Below, one piece after another: positions 49,601 through 61,650 of a stretch of 64,000 bases of DNA. Source of the stretch: Rhabdornis inornatus (taxonomy: Eukaryota; Chordata; Aves; Passeriformes; Rhabdornithidae); the NCBI GenBank assembly GCA_013397075.1, contig VWZS01002844.1:62001-126000 (forward strand), written 5' to 3'. Position 1 is the stretch's first letter. The number at the start of each line of letters is the position of its first letter. A model generated the notes under the pieces. It did not search any database. It was not told the origin of the DNA and saw only the letters and a program-made list of their open reading frames with translations. Position numbers and translations under genes: made by a program.

Positions 49601-52600
49601 TCAGATGGCATCCAGGTGATTTGCTCACCAGGTGACATTGGGACAACTGGCACACAGCCCAGCCCAACCCATCAGTCTTGGGTTGTGCTGCAGGTCCTGC
49701 TTGTTGGCCAGTTTCCCCAGTACAGTTGAAATGCTGACTAAATAACAATGTGCTTCAAAATCTGAGATGCTGCTGAGCTTCCCAGGGCGTACAAAAGGCA
49801 AAGAGCAGAAGTGTTTGGAAGGTGTGGAAGGAAGGCAGTGCTGTGATCCCAGCCCCTGCACGTGCTGCTCGGGTCTGGCAGAGGCACTGGGGGCTGCTGT
49901 GGTGGCAGATAGGCTGTGGTCCTGCAGAGCAGTTCTGGCTTTGTTTGTGAAGTAGATTTTGCTTGCTAATTCACAGAAGTCCTCTGGCAGCCCTGCTTGT
50001 GGTGTTAGAGACAAAACGTAGCTCTACTGAGCTGAGCATTTATAGTACGGCCAGTTTGTCAGTGTTACCTTGGGAAGGGCCAAGAAGAGTGAAATTTCCT
50101 TAGGACTTACCTGTGCTCACCAGTGCTGCCAGTCATTTATGATATTTAAGTTGTTTATCCTCACCTCATCTCCCTTAGCTTCTCAAACTGCCTGAAGTAA
50201 CAGTTGTGCACCTAAGAATTATATAGTTCCCAGTTCATGCCGATAATAATCAATGGATTTGACTCCCTTCAGGGTAGAATGAGTCCAAAGTACTATCCAA
50301 GGATGCCTGAGTAGTGCACATAAAAATCCTTTGTGAAGCCGTTCTTAAGCTGATCTTGTGGACATATGAACAGACCAGATACTGGTTTTACATTGGTTAA
50401 ATTTTCCTTTTAAGATTCACAACATCTCTTTGTCTTTTTTGTTTGTTTTATTTATCAGTCACTTCATTGGTGCCTGAGCACAGTCATTCATCCCTGTCTG
50501 TGTGCAGAGGACCAGAACAAGGCCAGTGGATTTTTGGGTACCATAGCAGTGCTTGGTTTGGGATTTAGGTGTTGATGGGTGCAGAGGGCCCTGTAGCCAT
50601 GCCAGATCCTGGTGCAGGGAGTGCTGGACTGCAGACACAAACCCACAGTCTGACAATGGTTGTGGTTGAAGACCAGAACTCATTTACATTCAGGCACTGT
50701 TGTGACTGGATTATTGATCAAAATGCATAAACCAAACTGTGCTGCTGAATCCTGTTCAGTTCCCCACCCTGACAAGGTTGGCTGTAACTGTTATTTTTTA
50801 TTCCGTGCCAGCTATGAGGTGAATATACTCATCCTCTGTAAAACTTGTCTGGTGAGAGCTGGGTCCATCAGTGCCTGCCGAGCCTCCCTCATGTGAGCAG
50901 CACTCAGATGCCAAGCTGTGCTGCCTCGTGTTGTTTACCTGACCTGATCCATTGATTCTATCTTGTCTAATTAGCCTGAATCTCAGTGCCAGTAATGAAA
51001 GCCTCCAGCAGCCATAGGCTACGGTCATGCAATGTGGTGTCATCTGTAGATTTCAGAAAGTGATGAGAAATAAGACCTTCAAAAAACCAGTGTTTAATTC
51101 CCCGCTGTTCCTCCAGCTGCAGCAGGACCTGTTTCCGAGGTGGCTCATCCAGGGAGCCATCAGGGCATTTTTGTTTGCAGGATTGGCCACAAAACATGTC
51201 ACATAATAGTGATTAAAAATGTCCAGCATTTGGACCTTGTTGAGTGATTGGAGGCTGTTTCTTAACCGTTGCCAAGAGGGATGGTGATTTTTTTTGAAGT
51301 ATCTCACTCATTACTTGTACATGAGAGTTTGGAAAGGGTGAATGGAATTGTAAATCTGTCAGTGTGTTTGTAATTGTCAGAGAATCCCCACCTGTTCCAC
51401 TGCTGGCATTTAAGTAGTAGTTTGAAGAAGCACTCAGGGTTGTAAAAACCAAACCAGGCTGTAAGTGGATTGCACACAGGGTTTGGGAAGGCTGCTGTGT
51501 GGTATCTGCTGTGTTTGGGGGCTGCTGCTGGTTCTGGTTGCCACCTGCTGTCAGAGCTGGCATGGGAGGGGAGACAGGGCATGGGCCCTAATGAGAGTAG
51601 TGATAATTACAGCTTGCATGGGCTCTGTTTTATGTGTGACAGTGCAGAAGTCACCTGCCTTTAAAACACAGCAAAAGCCCCAAACAAAAATCAAAACCAA
51701 CCCCCTGGGCCCGGCTGGGTGGGCAGCAGCAGCAGAGTGGGTGCCAGGCACGGTGGCACCGTGGCTGCTGTGCCAGCAGCAGTGCAGACCCAGCCCCTCC
51801 AGCACAGACAGAGGTTTGCAGCTGGGCACAGCTCTGCCTCGTGGCCTCACGCAGGTGCTGCAGTCAGTCCGTGTTTAACAGCTGAGTTCTGTGTCCTCCC
51901 ACTGCCACCGTGGCCCTGACACTGAGGGAGATGGATGGAGAGAAATCCTCTGCTGACCCAGATCTGCTCTGTGGGCCGTGGGTGGAGCTGCTGGGGTGTG
52001 AGTAACTGGCACTGGCCTCCTTAGGTGGATGGGGAAACAGGAAGGAGAGGTGGTGTGGGAGGATGGCACCATTCTCTGAGTCACCAGGACCTGGGACCTG
52101 CTGTGGGGGAGAGGTTCTGTCAGAGCCCTGGGCTCCTGGGACTGCCACCACCTGCCAGGACTGTGTTTTGGGACATGTCCTCTCCAGAAGCAGCCCTCAC
52201 TTCCCTGCTGCCTGGACAGGGTCCCTTCAGGTGTGCAGCTTACCTGTGCCTTGTGCCTGTTGCCAAAGTGTAGGAATGGGAGCAAAGGGGGGGCTGCACC
52301 CATCCAAAACTCTGCCTGGGCTCCTGCAGCAGCTGCTCAGAGATGCCTGCAAGGAGAGCACTGCAGCAAGTGGATGTAGGGATAATGTGTCTGCTCAGAA
52401 ATCTCCTCATCCCTGGCAGACAGCTCTGCCTGTGGCTCCAAGGCATAAACCTGCCTGTTGCCCTCTGGAGCTGCTGTCCATGCATCATCACAAAGGCTTG
52501 GGAAGAGCTTTGGGGCCCTGCACCCACGAGTCGTGTTGTTAATAATAATAATAACAATAATCCCTTCTTGAGATGCAGCATGCTTCATTTCTGTTTGCAG

Positions 52601-55600
52601 AAAGTGATGACACTTAATCTCAAAAGCACATTCCCCACAATTTTTTTTCATTCCCATTTTTCAAAAATTTAAGTGCTGCAGAATTAAATTTGAAGTTAAA
52701 AATTCTCAAGTTTTACTTCCCTTATTTTAATTTGTTTGGGATAATTTTCTAAGTAACAAACACACCATGGTATTTCAGGGTGTTTGGGGCATCTGGAATT
52801 CATTGGAATCATTAGAAATGTCTCATTTGTTTCCTGAACAACAGAGACTGGTTAAAAAATAAAAATACAAAAAGCAAAAGACATGAACAAATTTAACACC
52901 AAGTGATTGCAAGTCATACTTCAGTTATTTTAAAATTTAATTTCTTGTGTCCTTGGGAGTCATATCAAGGAATTAAACCAGATCTGCTTACCTGGTGGCA
53001 GCCAGCATGGGGCCTGAGAGAGGCTTTACTTTTCCCTGCTTTGTTGCACTGTGGGTTCCAGTTGGTTGCTACAGTTTTTTGTTTTGATTGTTGTTTTTGT
53101 TTCTCTGTTCGTTGTTTATTTTTTTCTGAATTTATTTTTTGTCTTCCTGATTTGGATCATTCCTCCCCCCTGCCCCAGTGACTGTTTGTACTTTGTCCAG
53201 AGTGTGGTGCTTCAGGAGGCTGACTCTGACAGGTCAGTGCAAACAGCCACGTTCCAGCCCTGGTTCTGATCACAGATTATGGCCTGATGTCTTTTTTATC
53301 AGGAGCCTGAAGTGCAGTTATCAGTGTGAAGTGATAAATGTAAATACCAATGCATGTTCTCCTTTTCTGTGATTGCTCTGCTCCAGGCAGATTTCCTATT
53401 CTGGGAAGTACTTTTTGTCTAGAAGTTCATCCCTTGCCTTGCAGCCAGGGTGAGCAGTGGTGGGTGGTGCCCACCCCACTGGGACCTGCCAAAAATTGTG
53501 TGCAGGGAGGACATGCTCCTTCCCTCAGTCCCTGTGCTCGTGCCCGAGGGTGAGGTCACCTCCTGGGACACAGCAGCACTCCTTGGCTGCTGTCCTGGTG
53601 GCAGAGCTGGGTCAGAGGCTGCTGGCAAACACCCATGGCCTGGCTCTTGGTGCAGGGGTCACAGTCCTGGGCAGCGAGGGACAGGCTCTGTTCACCCTGC
53701 AGGCTTTGCTTGTGGTCCTGGTGTGAAGGTCGAGTTTGATGGGAGGCTGAAGCTGGGGCATGAGCACTGGGAGCCTGGAGTCCTTGTCCTGTGCCTCCCC
53801 CCACTTGCACACAGGCTGTCCCCTCTCCCCGTCCCCTGGGACTGGTGGTGGTGAGACCCTCTCCCCGTTCTCCTGGTGCTGAGCATGGTCTGTCAGTGTC
53901 CGAGGGCTTTGGGCCAGGCTGCTGTGATTCCAGCCTGTGTTTGGGGAAGCGAGGCTGTGGTCCTGTGTGAGCAGAGGCTGCTGTGGCTGTGGGTGGTGGC
54001 AGTGGTGGCTGCAGCTCGGTGCTGACCTCGGGCTGTGGCAGTGCCATCGTGCCCCACCTGTATTTTGTATTTTATGTTTTGCTGTCGGTGGTACCAGGCC
54101 AGCACATCCGGCATCGCTGCGGGATCTCATCTCCAGAGCCCGCAGAATGAAGCAGTTGCCATGGAAACCATGGCTTTGGTTCCCGTGGCAACCAGCCGGG
54201 GTTCACACACGGCTGCTCCTTGCAGACAGAGGGGCTGGAGCATCAGCAGGGCAGGGCTGGGGCTGGTGGGTGCTGTCACCTTGGTGGGAGCAGGCAGAGC
54301 CTGGGGACACTGCCTGGTGCTGGCAGGACTGGCTGCTCACCTTCCCACCCCTGCAGGCTCTGCTCCATCACAGCAGGGTGGGATGGGGTTGAGCTTGGTG
54401 TGGGTGCTGAGCTCTGCACACACCAGCTGAGGAACATAGAACCTTAGCAGCATTCCAAGTAGGAATGGCCAGAACTGATAGAAGTGATGGCAATTCCCCA
54501 GATCCTACAGGTGAGTGTGGTGCCTTGGCCAGTCTTGGGGCTGTCTGGGTTCCATTTGGGGCTCTCTGGGGACAGCTTGTTCACCAGCACTCCTCTGGTC
54601 TTGGTTGGAACATTTTTGAAGTCAGGCCAGTAGAGTCTTGCTTCTGCTGTGAATCTAATGCACCGTGGCAATCCCAGCAAGAAAAATTCTTAGGATGTGG
54701 GATTTTTTCTGTTACATAGGAATCAAAGCTGTGTGCAGCAGTAAGAGCCTGCCCAGCTGGTCTGGTCTGTGCTGCAGGTCAGTGGCAGCTCAGGACCCCC
54801 TGGCTCAGCATGTCCCACTCTGTGGCACCAGCTCTGATCCCCAGAGCAGAGTTAAAGAATCTGGCTCAAAATTGCAAATCACTCTCCTGATTGCTCATTG
54901 ATGAGGTATTTTCAATCAGCAAATGCCATGTAAGAGAAGAAAAGAGCTGAAATACGCTTTGGAAAAGCTCATCATTGAAAGTGTGTTTTTTAAACTGCTA
55001 ATAAAATGTTTATGAGGGGAGCTGTGTAATAAGGCCTTTTAAACTTCACTAATGCCAACCACAGGACCAGCAGCATTCCTGAGGCAGGCACAGAGAAGGC
55101 ACTGGGGACATTATTTCAGTCTTGACACGAGAGTGAGCAGTTTAATTACAGACAGCTATAAAATGGAAAATTCTTTGCAGTGACAAATGACTGTTGCTGC
55201 ACAAGGAGAGCCAGAGTTGGTGTATGGTATGCTGGTTTTGCACATCTACAATGGTTTGTTTACCAAATAATGACGGGGAGGTTCACATAGGGACCAAATA
55301 GTGGCTCCAAAACAGCCAGGGTAGTGGGCACAAAGTGGGGAAGAGTTACCACTGGAATTGTGTCAGGCCTTTGCTGTCACTGCAGTTGTCTGGTCTCGCT
55401 TCAATAACCCAGGTGGATAAAGGCTGCCAAGGAGCTGACAGGTACAGGAGGACAATCAGATACTCTAGGGGAGCAAAAGCAAAGCCACATGTGGATTTTA
55501 ATTTGGCTGCTGGTGTTTAAATGAAGGGACTCGCCACTGCCCTTGTCACTGCTTCCACCTGCCCATGGAGCAGCCCCTGCTGTGCCTGGTGCAGTGGTGC

Positions 55601-58600
55601 CTGGCAGGGGAGGGTCAGGCCCTTGCTCTGCTGCAAAGGCTCACTCAGCTTCAACTCAGCACAACTGAGAGTGTTCAGGGTGGAACATCGTCTGCTTTCA
55701 CCAGACAGCAGTTGGTTTGCAAAACTTGCCAAGCATCAAAAGCCATAGATGTATTCACAAGAGTATGAGGAAATCCATTATTTTTTGGGGGGAGGGTAGC
55801 TCGGTTTCCCCATTGGCAGGGCCAGGGTCTGCTCTTCTAAGTGATGCTCATGTTGAATTTTTTTTAAGTGCGAAACATAAGAGAGATCTAAAGTCGTAGC
55901 TTCTGTAGGTTCCTCACACTGCAGTGTAACAGTTGCCTCGGCAACCAGGGTTCCCAATTGCTTAACAGGAAAAAAGGAAAGGCTACAGTGATGGAGACAC
56001 AGACGTAAGAAGGAGGGTCTGTGCTGGAGCCTGGTGCCTCCACAGAGCGGTGTGGGATGGGCTGGGCTCAGTGATAGTGCTGACAGCGACTCCTGCTTTA
56101 GAAAGGCGTCCTGGGGATCAGCGGGTGTCTAAAGGTTTTGATGTGCAGGGGCAGGTCAGTGACCACAGTTCCAATGACTCAGGGTTGGCTGTCACCGTGG
56201 ATTTTCTGTTGACTGACGGGAAATCCTGGCACATGATGTGGGCAGGATGATTTGCAGAAAATAATCTGTTGGGAGGTGGCTGCCAGAGAGCTGCGTGCCC
56301 CGGGGTGCCAGTGCCAGGTCAGAGGGCGCGTGGGGAGATGTGCTGCTGCTGCACACCCTGGTGACAGGAACAAGGGCAGGAGGGTCCCTGCTCCCTGTCC
56401 CCCCATGAGTGCTCCTTTCTGCACTGGGGCCAGGGCTGTTCTTGCTCCCAGTGCAGGGCACACTGCCAGTCCCTGCACGCAGGTGTAGCTGCAAGGAGTG
56501 GGGCCGTGCTCACAGGAAAGGGAGGAGGGCTCCAGTTAATCCCACCCAGTCCATTAGGCCAGAACAGCTCAGCTTGGAGATCATCTTTACCAAGTGAGCT
56601 GCAGTGAATTGCATCTCAGAATAGGTTTTGAAAGATTACTGGTGCCTCCAGCCCATCTGCTGCTCCAGCCTCCCCAGCAGCTCCCCTTGGAGAGCGCCCA
56701 GCCCTGGAGGAGGTGCAGACCCAGCCAGGGGCTGCCGGGAGCTGGCGCCCAGTCAAGGGCTGGGACTGCTGGCACTGAGGGAGGCAGAGCCCGTGGGGCT
56801 GGGCTTGGACCAGTGCCACGTCCCGAAGCCTGTGGAGTGCCTGCAGAGTGACATAGTGAACTCCTGGCTCCCTTGGCTGGGAAACTCCTCCTGGTGCTTG
56901 CTAAGGGTTTGCCTGCCTTCCCAGTAATTAAAAGTTTGTAACTAATTACCAGCTGCCCTGCTCATACTTGGTAGTAGTGCTTTCCCCGAGTGCTGGGACT
57001 CTCCTGTCACAGCAGGGAATGAAGCCAAATCTGTTTGAATATGCGTGTGCTGTGCCTGCTGCGGGGATTTCGCCTGCTGCTCCTGGAGAGCTGTTCCTGC
57101 TCTGTCCTCTCATGCCCTGCATGGAGAGCAGCTCTGGGGAGATGCTGCAGAGGGGCTCAGCTCGTGTTTGCACAGCACTTTAGCCTCAGCCTTTCTTCTG
57201 CTTGCCCCTTTTCCTGATGACCTAGTGAGGGGAGGACATTCAGACAAGTCACGTGCAAGTCTTGCATGTTTAAACCTGATCCAGGAGCACCTTCCTCGTC
57301 ACCCCCGCCTTCCTCTCCATCGCTCCGTGTCTCACCCACACCCCTGTGTGAGGGGATCAGAGTACGTGACTCTTCTGGGTCAGGCAAAATGCTTTGGCTG
57401 CACTCAGTAGGAAAGAGACTTTAGAACTAGCCTGTGGATTTGGGCCTCAGCCATGTGGGAATCCCTGGGCTGCAGGTCAGGGCTGGTGCAGAGCCAGGAT
57501 TCCAGGAGTCCCCATCCTCCCTTGCTGGCTGTCCCCCTGGCTACCTCCCTGCAGTGGGCTGCAGGTCTGCTGGGCTTGCCCAGGGCAGAACTGTGGGGTT
57601 GTGGTGTTGGCCTCTCTGCTGCCTGGTTTGGCTTGAAAAGCAACAGGAGAGAAAGAACTGCCCCCTTTGCCTGAAAACTCTGTTTTGAGGAGCTTTTAGC
57701 TGATCTGGAGGGAGAGGAACTGCTTCCATTGACATACCTGCAGTGGTTGTGCCCTGCTAACACACATAGTTTGGTGCTTTTAAAAATACTTCCTTTATTG
57801 TTATTACCAGGACAAAGGTAGCAGCAGGAGCTGCCCTGATCTGTGTTGCCTTAGGCTGCATTAAAGGCTGGCTGAGCAGGCTTTAAGGTCCCTCCCAGCA
57901 AACCTGAGCTACAACACCAGCAGAACTAGTGAGGTCAGGCTGTGATTGTACTCATCCTGGGGAACCTGAGACAGAAATAAAGAGATGTGTTAAGAAGACC
58001 ATGGTCGTCTGCCAGGTGTGGGGTTTGCTTTTGAGCTCAGTGCTTGCCAGCAGTGAGGGAACAGGAGCACCCGTGTGGGCTCCATGTGGCTGGTATTTTC
58101 AGAAGCGTGTGTGGGATTTAAATTCCCAGTGATGAAACATAACTTCAGAAATGGAGAGTCTGTATATGGCTTTACAGTAAGATTTCACCTAATTTTGTCT
58201 CTTTTATGCATATATAGTAAGTGTGGCCCTGGGCTGGGGGACCAGGTCTGTGGCTGTGCGGTGCTGCACTGACTTAAAAACTCACAGAACAGGCCTTGGA
58301 ATAGTTGATCCCCTCAGCTGTGTGGTTTGTATTTCCCAGCAGTAGTGCTGGGCAGTGTAGGGCATTTCTCTGTATTGTGCTGACTGATGCAGCAGCTCCC
58401 CTGACCTTACCAGTGGATGTGGTGATTCCCAGTGCCAAGGGGGCATTAGCAGGAGAGGGCAGGATACACCTTCCTTGATGTTGTATGTGTTGCACAGAAG
58501 CCCGTCAGTGCTTAGGCTTTTTCTTTCCTTCTAAACATTTCAGTTTTGGGGACTTATCAGTTTTCCCTCAGAAAGCAGAGAGCCTTCAGCTAGAGCAGTA

Positions 58601-61193
58601 CTTTATGTGCCAGCTCTTGTCCTTCCCCTTCTGCCTGAATTTGGCAGGTGTAAATACAGCTGACCACATTTACACCAGCATAACTGGCAATATAAAATAA
58701 TGAGCTGTGGACATGGGAGTGACCAGATTAGTGTAGATTATTCTTGTCTTTTTTCTCATTATATCTCCTTTTCTTTTCTCCGACTTCAGACTTTAAAGAG
58801 GAAGGAGAAAGAATACGAGCACGAGATGGAGCGGCTGGCGAGAGAGAAGATCGCTACCCAGCAACGGCTGGCAGACCTGAAGAACGAGCTGAGCCAGTGG
58901 ATGGATGTCTTGGAGATTGACAGAATTATTCGACAGACAGTTCAGCCAGAGGATGACCAGGCATCTACCTCGACAGCATCAGGTACCCATAATTGTTCTC
59001 TTCTTCTCATAATCATGGTGGAAGGTCATTGGCGGTCACCGTGGGGTGGTGGGGATCTTCACTGAGCAGTTTCAGGGTTTCTCTGCATTCAGAATAAAGT
59101 AAAAGGTTTTGGAGTGTTTGTAATGATTGATGTTGTTAACAACATACTGCTGCTCACATGAATTAAACTGAAACTTGCACATCAGTGTCAGGTAGATACA
59201 AAGTGCAGGTTTGCACATCCAGCCTCATGGAGGAGATAAATCCCTGCTTTCCAAACTTGGCTTTGTTCTTGCACAGCTCTGCAGCCCTGCTCGTTAGAAG
59301 TGGGCATCCTGGTGCGTTTGTGTGGCTGTGGGAGGGTGTTCAGCACATATAGAAGAATTATTTGGTACAGGGAGGATCACCAGAGCATTTGAACACTTAA
59401 TGAGCCTTCACATTGCATGAGGAGGATTCACAGTGAAGATGGAATGACACTAATGGATATCTGATTCCAGTTCCATTCCAGTGAGAAGGTTCTGTGAGAT
59501 AGGAGACTGCCTGCTTCTCTCCACACCAGGGCTCTGCAGCAGGAAGAGTAGGCAGTGTGTGGATGTAGAGACACGGAGGCTGTAGCAGTGCATAACCATT
59601 CATAGCAGTTCTTCAAGTCAGCATTTGCTCTTGGCCAGGTGGCCAGTTCTGGGAAGGGAAAATCTTGAGTTTGTTCAGGCTCATCACCTCTGATCGTGGG
59701 AGCAGGCTGCAGGTGTAGTCTGATGGAAGTTGGGAGCAGCAGTGCTCTGTCCTTAGAAGTGCCAGCTGTTCCCTCTGCAGTGGCCTCTGCTGAAAGCGAC
59801 CACATCCAGCTGCTGCTACCCAGAGCTTGTGAAGGGGAGGTGTCTTCCCTGGTGTTCCTGCTGCTTCTGTATCTTCTGAGATTTTTATTCTTTGCTGCAT
59901 GGCTGGCACTAGAACAGGCAGTGCAGGGTACCGGGCTTGTCTTCCTCGTCTTGGGGATAGTATATTCCTGTTTTGCTTCCTTAGTTCCTGGGTTGGACAA
60001 GAGTCCATTTTCCAGAACCAGATGAGAGACTTCTGCCCTGTTTCTCCATGGCTCTTTCCTTCCTGCTCTGGGAGCAGGAGTGGTGCCAATTGGTGGAACA
60101 AATGGCCAGGAAAGGAAACCCTCTTCCTCTTCCCAGAAGGAGCCCACTTCAGCTCAGCCAGGTGCTTTCTGTCAGCCCGTGCTGTCAGCTTGCTGTCAGC
60201 CTCTGCTCATGGTGCTCCCATTGCCTGCCCAGTGAGGCCTCTCAGTCTGTTGGGAGCACCCTGCTCTAGCTGGGTCTTTGAGCTGTGACACCTGCCTGGC
60301 TCTGGGTCCTTGGCCCACAGGCAGGGAGAAGAGGGCTGTGCCATGCCATTGTGCCATGCCGTTGTGCCACCAGCCTGTGATGCCTCCTGCACGTCTCTCC
60401 TGCTGCTGCTGCCTTTCAGGGAGGCTCGCTGGTCCAGTTCGTGCTCGGCTTGTTTTATTATGGGAGTTTCTCCCTTTCGTGTTTTCCAGAGGGTGAAGAC
60501 AACATGGATGAAGATATGGAAGATGACAGGCCAGTGAACTCATTACCAAAACTCACCCAGCGCCAGCACCCAGAGCTGCTGAAAGCCGTCCCCCCCAGTG
60601 CTGCTCCCCCCCTGCCCACGGTCCTGCCCCCACACGTGTCCATCCAGCAGAAGCCCCACGCCCAGCCCTCCCTGCAGACACAAGCACTGGTGCCGCCGCA
60701 GGCCATCGTCCCCGCACAGACTCACATCGTGGCGGCCTCCACCGTGCAATCGACTGTTATCGCCCACACGGCCACCACCCACGCCTCCGTCATCCAGACT
60801 GTCAACCACGTCATCCAGGGTCCACAGACCAAGCACATCGCCCACATCGCACCTTCCACATCCAGCCCCGTGCAACTCACCACTGCTGCTCAGCCCATCG
60901 GCCACATCACTGTGCACCCGGCCACCATCAACCACATGGCCCACCTGGGCCCGCAGCTGCCCCTGTACCCGCAGCCCGTGGCCGTGAGCCAGCCCGTGGT
61001 GAGCCACATCGCTCACACCATCTCGCACCAGCAGGTGAACGGCACGGCGGGGCTGGGCCAGCCCGTCATGGCCAAGCCGGCCGTGGGCGCGCAGGTGGTG
61101 CACCACCCGCAGCTCGTGGGGCAGACGGTGCTGAACCCCGTGACTATGGTGACCATGCCCTCCTTCCCGGTCAGCACGCTCAAACTGGCCTAG
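43113..61193 (+). CDS. MNT: MNT, MAX-binding bHLH-leucine zipper transcriptional repressor (exons 2-6; exon 1 missing)
   Basis: Seen: five exons with GT-AG borders join in frame into 537 residues ending at a TAG stop. In this fragment's numbering, residues 1-188 are proline-rich, 189-239 hold the basic region, helix 1, loop and helix 2, 240-280 continue into the zipper, and 304-537 are acidic and then rich in His, Gln, Thr and Val. H195, E199 and R203 have the 4+4 spacing of the E-box-contacting triad. Known: MNT is a nuclear protein that dimerises with MAX, binds CACGTG and represses MYC targets by recruiting SIN3 through an N-terminal helix. That helix is encoded by exon 1, which is not visible and probably falls in the N gap at 32129-32947. 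With about 24 missing residues, the protein would be near 560 aa, close to the roughly 580 aa of the mammalian protein. MXD and MGA family members are excluded by the exon 2 and exon 6 sequences, which match MNT specifically. Confidence 0.96.
43675..45828 (+). other. MNT intron 2
   Basis: Starts GTGAGT and ends GGGTTACAG. It contains a degraded CR1-like fragment (44135-44490). Otherwise no coding or RNA gene is supported. Confidence 0.9.
44135..44490 (-). mobile_element. Ancient CR1-like LINE 3' fragment, antisense
   Basis: Read on the + strand, the order of motifs resembles the reverse complement of old CR1/L3 3' ends. It has an AGAATC start with a GGAAGAGGCTGAAGGC-like segment, then GTTGCTCCAGGTTAG, CGTTCTTAAGGACTTTGGC, GGTGGGGACCCTGCC, AATAGGGAGTCTGGT, and a TTCAGTCTTCCCTCCTGGC-like tail with CCTCTGACTGTTCTCCTGGC. 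Divergence is high and no reading frame survives. The call rests on remembered consensus order, not on an alignment. Confidence 0.5.
45829..45870 (+). CDS. MNT: MNT coding exon 3 (basic region)
   Basis: This 42-base micro-exon lies between acceptor GGGTTACAG and donor GTGCGT. It finishes the split Gly codon, encodes VGTREVHNKLEKN, and leaves two bases of an Arg codon completed by exon 4. It carries the DNA-contacting His and Glu of the bHLH basic region. It is too short for ORF-based detection and was placed by reading-frame continuity from exon 2 to exon 4. Both flanking phases (2 in, 2 out) fit exactly. Confidence 0.95.
45871..46563 (+). other. MNT intron 3
   Basis: Starts GTGCGT and ends CTTTCTTTAG. 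It contains a T-rich tract and a (GTTT)n run near 45967-45990. Nothing else is supported. Confidence 0.9.
46564..46675 (+). CDS. MNT: MNT coding exon 4 (helix 1, loop, helix 2)
   Basis: The acceptor is TGTGCTTTCTTTAG and the donor is CAG|GTATGT. The exon completes the split Arg and encodes 37 residues starting RAHLKECFETLKRNIPN and ending LRSALRYIQ. The first Arg is the specificity-determining arginine of class B (CACGTG-binding) bHLH proteins. The exon ends in phase 0 and connects to exon 5 across the 12.1-kb intron 4. Confidence 0.96.
47487..47905. repeat. Minisatellite in MNT intron 4, core TGGCTGTCCC
   Basis: An array of 8- to 10-base units (TGGCTGTC, TGGCTGTCCC, TGGCTGTCTC). A longer motif, GGTCAGAGCAGCTCGGTCAG, recurs with variation near 47555, 47652, 47707 and 47907, giving higher-order structure. 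The + strand is T/C/G-rich. The array is open in all three forward frames, which creates spurious proteins of 179-205 codons. It resides inside an intron and has no sign of translation. Confidence 0.92.
48338..48356. repeat. Poly-T tract (19 T)
   Basis: A homopolymer of 19 T in intron 4. No target-site duplication or retroposed gene body was recognised beside it, so a retrocopy tail is not claimed. Confidence 0.7.
49249..49332. repeat. 42-base tandem duplication with inverted GGGGACAG/CTGTCCCC arms
   Basis: Two units begin GAGCAGTGTCCCCAGGCAGG at 49249 and 49291. Each contains GGACAG and CTGTCC separated by two bases, and in the second unit the arms extend to eight bases. It lies in intron 4. 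Confidence 0.8.
58790..58982 (+). CDS. MNT: MNT coding exon 5 (end of helix 2 and leucine zipper)
   Basis: The acceptor is TTTTCTCCGACTTCAG and the donor is G|GTACCC. It encodes 64 residues from TLKRKEKEYEHEMERLAREK through a zipper to LSQWMDVLEID, then an acidic/Ser-Thr tail (EDDQASTSTAS). Heptad-spaced Leu, Tyr, Met and Trp positions (LKRK, Y, L, L, W and the offset L, L series) give the dimerisation helix that pairs with MAX. It enters in phase 0 and leaves in phase 1 (G|AG, Glu). The tail is an MNT hallmark not found in MXD1-4. Confidence 0.96.
58983..60489 (+). other. MNT intron 5
   Basis: Starts GTACCC and ends GTTTTCCAG. An antisense open frame of 239 codons (59428-60147) has no recognisable domain and was not called as a gene. 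Nothing else is supported. Confidence 0.88.
60490..61193 (+). CDS. MNT: MNT coding exon 6 (C-terminal region and stop)
   Basis: The acceptor is GTTTTCCAG. The exon completes a split Glu codon and encodes an acidic GEDNMDEDMEDD stretch, a Pro/Gln-rich spacer, and then repeated His-Ile-Ala/Val-rich motifs (TVIAHTATTHASVIQTVNHV, KHIAHIAP, GHITVHPATINH, VSHIAHTISHQQ). It ends at the conserved C-terminus TMPSFPVSTLKLA with TAG at 61191-61193. The coding sequence is GC-rich and contains one CACGTG hexamer (60633-60638). The long antisense reading frame over this exon is a codon-bias shadow and is not annotated. Confidence 0.96.
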
Positions 61194-61300
61194 AGGGGAC
61201 GTCCAGCGGCCACGTCCTTGCTGGGAACCTTTCCTAAGGAAACTCCGTACATTCCAACCGCGCCCGGCTCGGCGGAGGGAGCGCAGCGATGCCCGGAGGG

Positions 61301-61420
61301 GCCGGGCTAGGCCGGGCTCAGCTGGGCCAGGCGCAGCTGGGCTAGGCCGGGCTGGGCTGGGCTAGGCCGGGCTCAGCTGGGCCAGGCACAGCTGGGCTAG
61401 GCCGGGCTCGCCTGGGCTGT
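61301..61420. repeat. GC-rich tandem array in MNT 3' UTR (GGGCTAGGCCGGGCT)
   Basis: GCTAGGCCGG recurs at 61306, 61341, 61361 and 61396 (spacings 35, 20, 35), giving a higher-order unit of about 55 bases mixed with CAGCTGGGCCAGGC. It begins about 110 bases after the stop codon. The G-rich runs could fold stably in the mRNA. Confidence 0.85.
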
Positions 61421-61587
61421 CCTGGCTGCCCCACACCGGGGCCGCTCTGCCCAGAGCTGCTCATCCCAGAAACTTCAGAGACAGTTCTTCATGGTGATTT
61501 TTTTTCCTTTTACGTGTAATGAGTGAACTATGGATATGATGTTATTAAGACTTTAATTTTGCCCTCTTATGTGTTGCTTCTTTGTAG

Positions 61588-61593
61588 AATAAA
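61588..61593 (+). terminator. Proximal polyadenylation signal AATAAA (MNT)
   Basis: AATAAA about 395 bases after the stop codon. It would give a shorter mRNA lacking the downstream AT/GT palindrome. Use is inferred from sequence only. Confidence 0.4.
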
Positions 61594-61650
61594 AATTGCT
61601 GATCTCTTTATTGAGACATTGCATAGAATGGGAAAAAAAATCATAGAAGT

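Larger units (their letters stand above)
46676..58789 (+). other. MNT intron 4 (12.1 kb)
   Basis: Starts GTATGT and ends CCGACTTCAG, splitting the bHLH from the zipper-coding exon. It holds a minisatellite (47487-47905), a 19-T run (48338-48356), a 42-base tandem pair (49249-49332), an (AAT)n tract near 52540-52560 and CACGTG sites at 47999 and 57250. Reading frames here have no domain signature. Confidence 0.88.

Noticed and set aside
59428..60147. Antisense 239-codon frame in MNT intron 5
   Set aside because: No recognisable family or low-complexity-free domain. It is intronic to a well-supported gene, and frames of this size occur by chance in GC-rich DNA.
60543..61106. Antisense 187-codon frame opposite MNT exon 6
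   Set aside because: A shadow of the GC-rich coding exon; the sense frame is clearly the real one.
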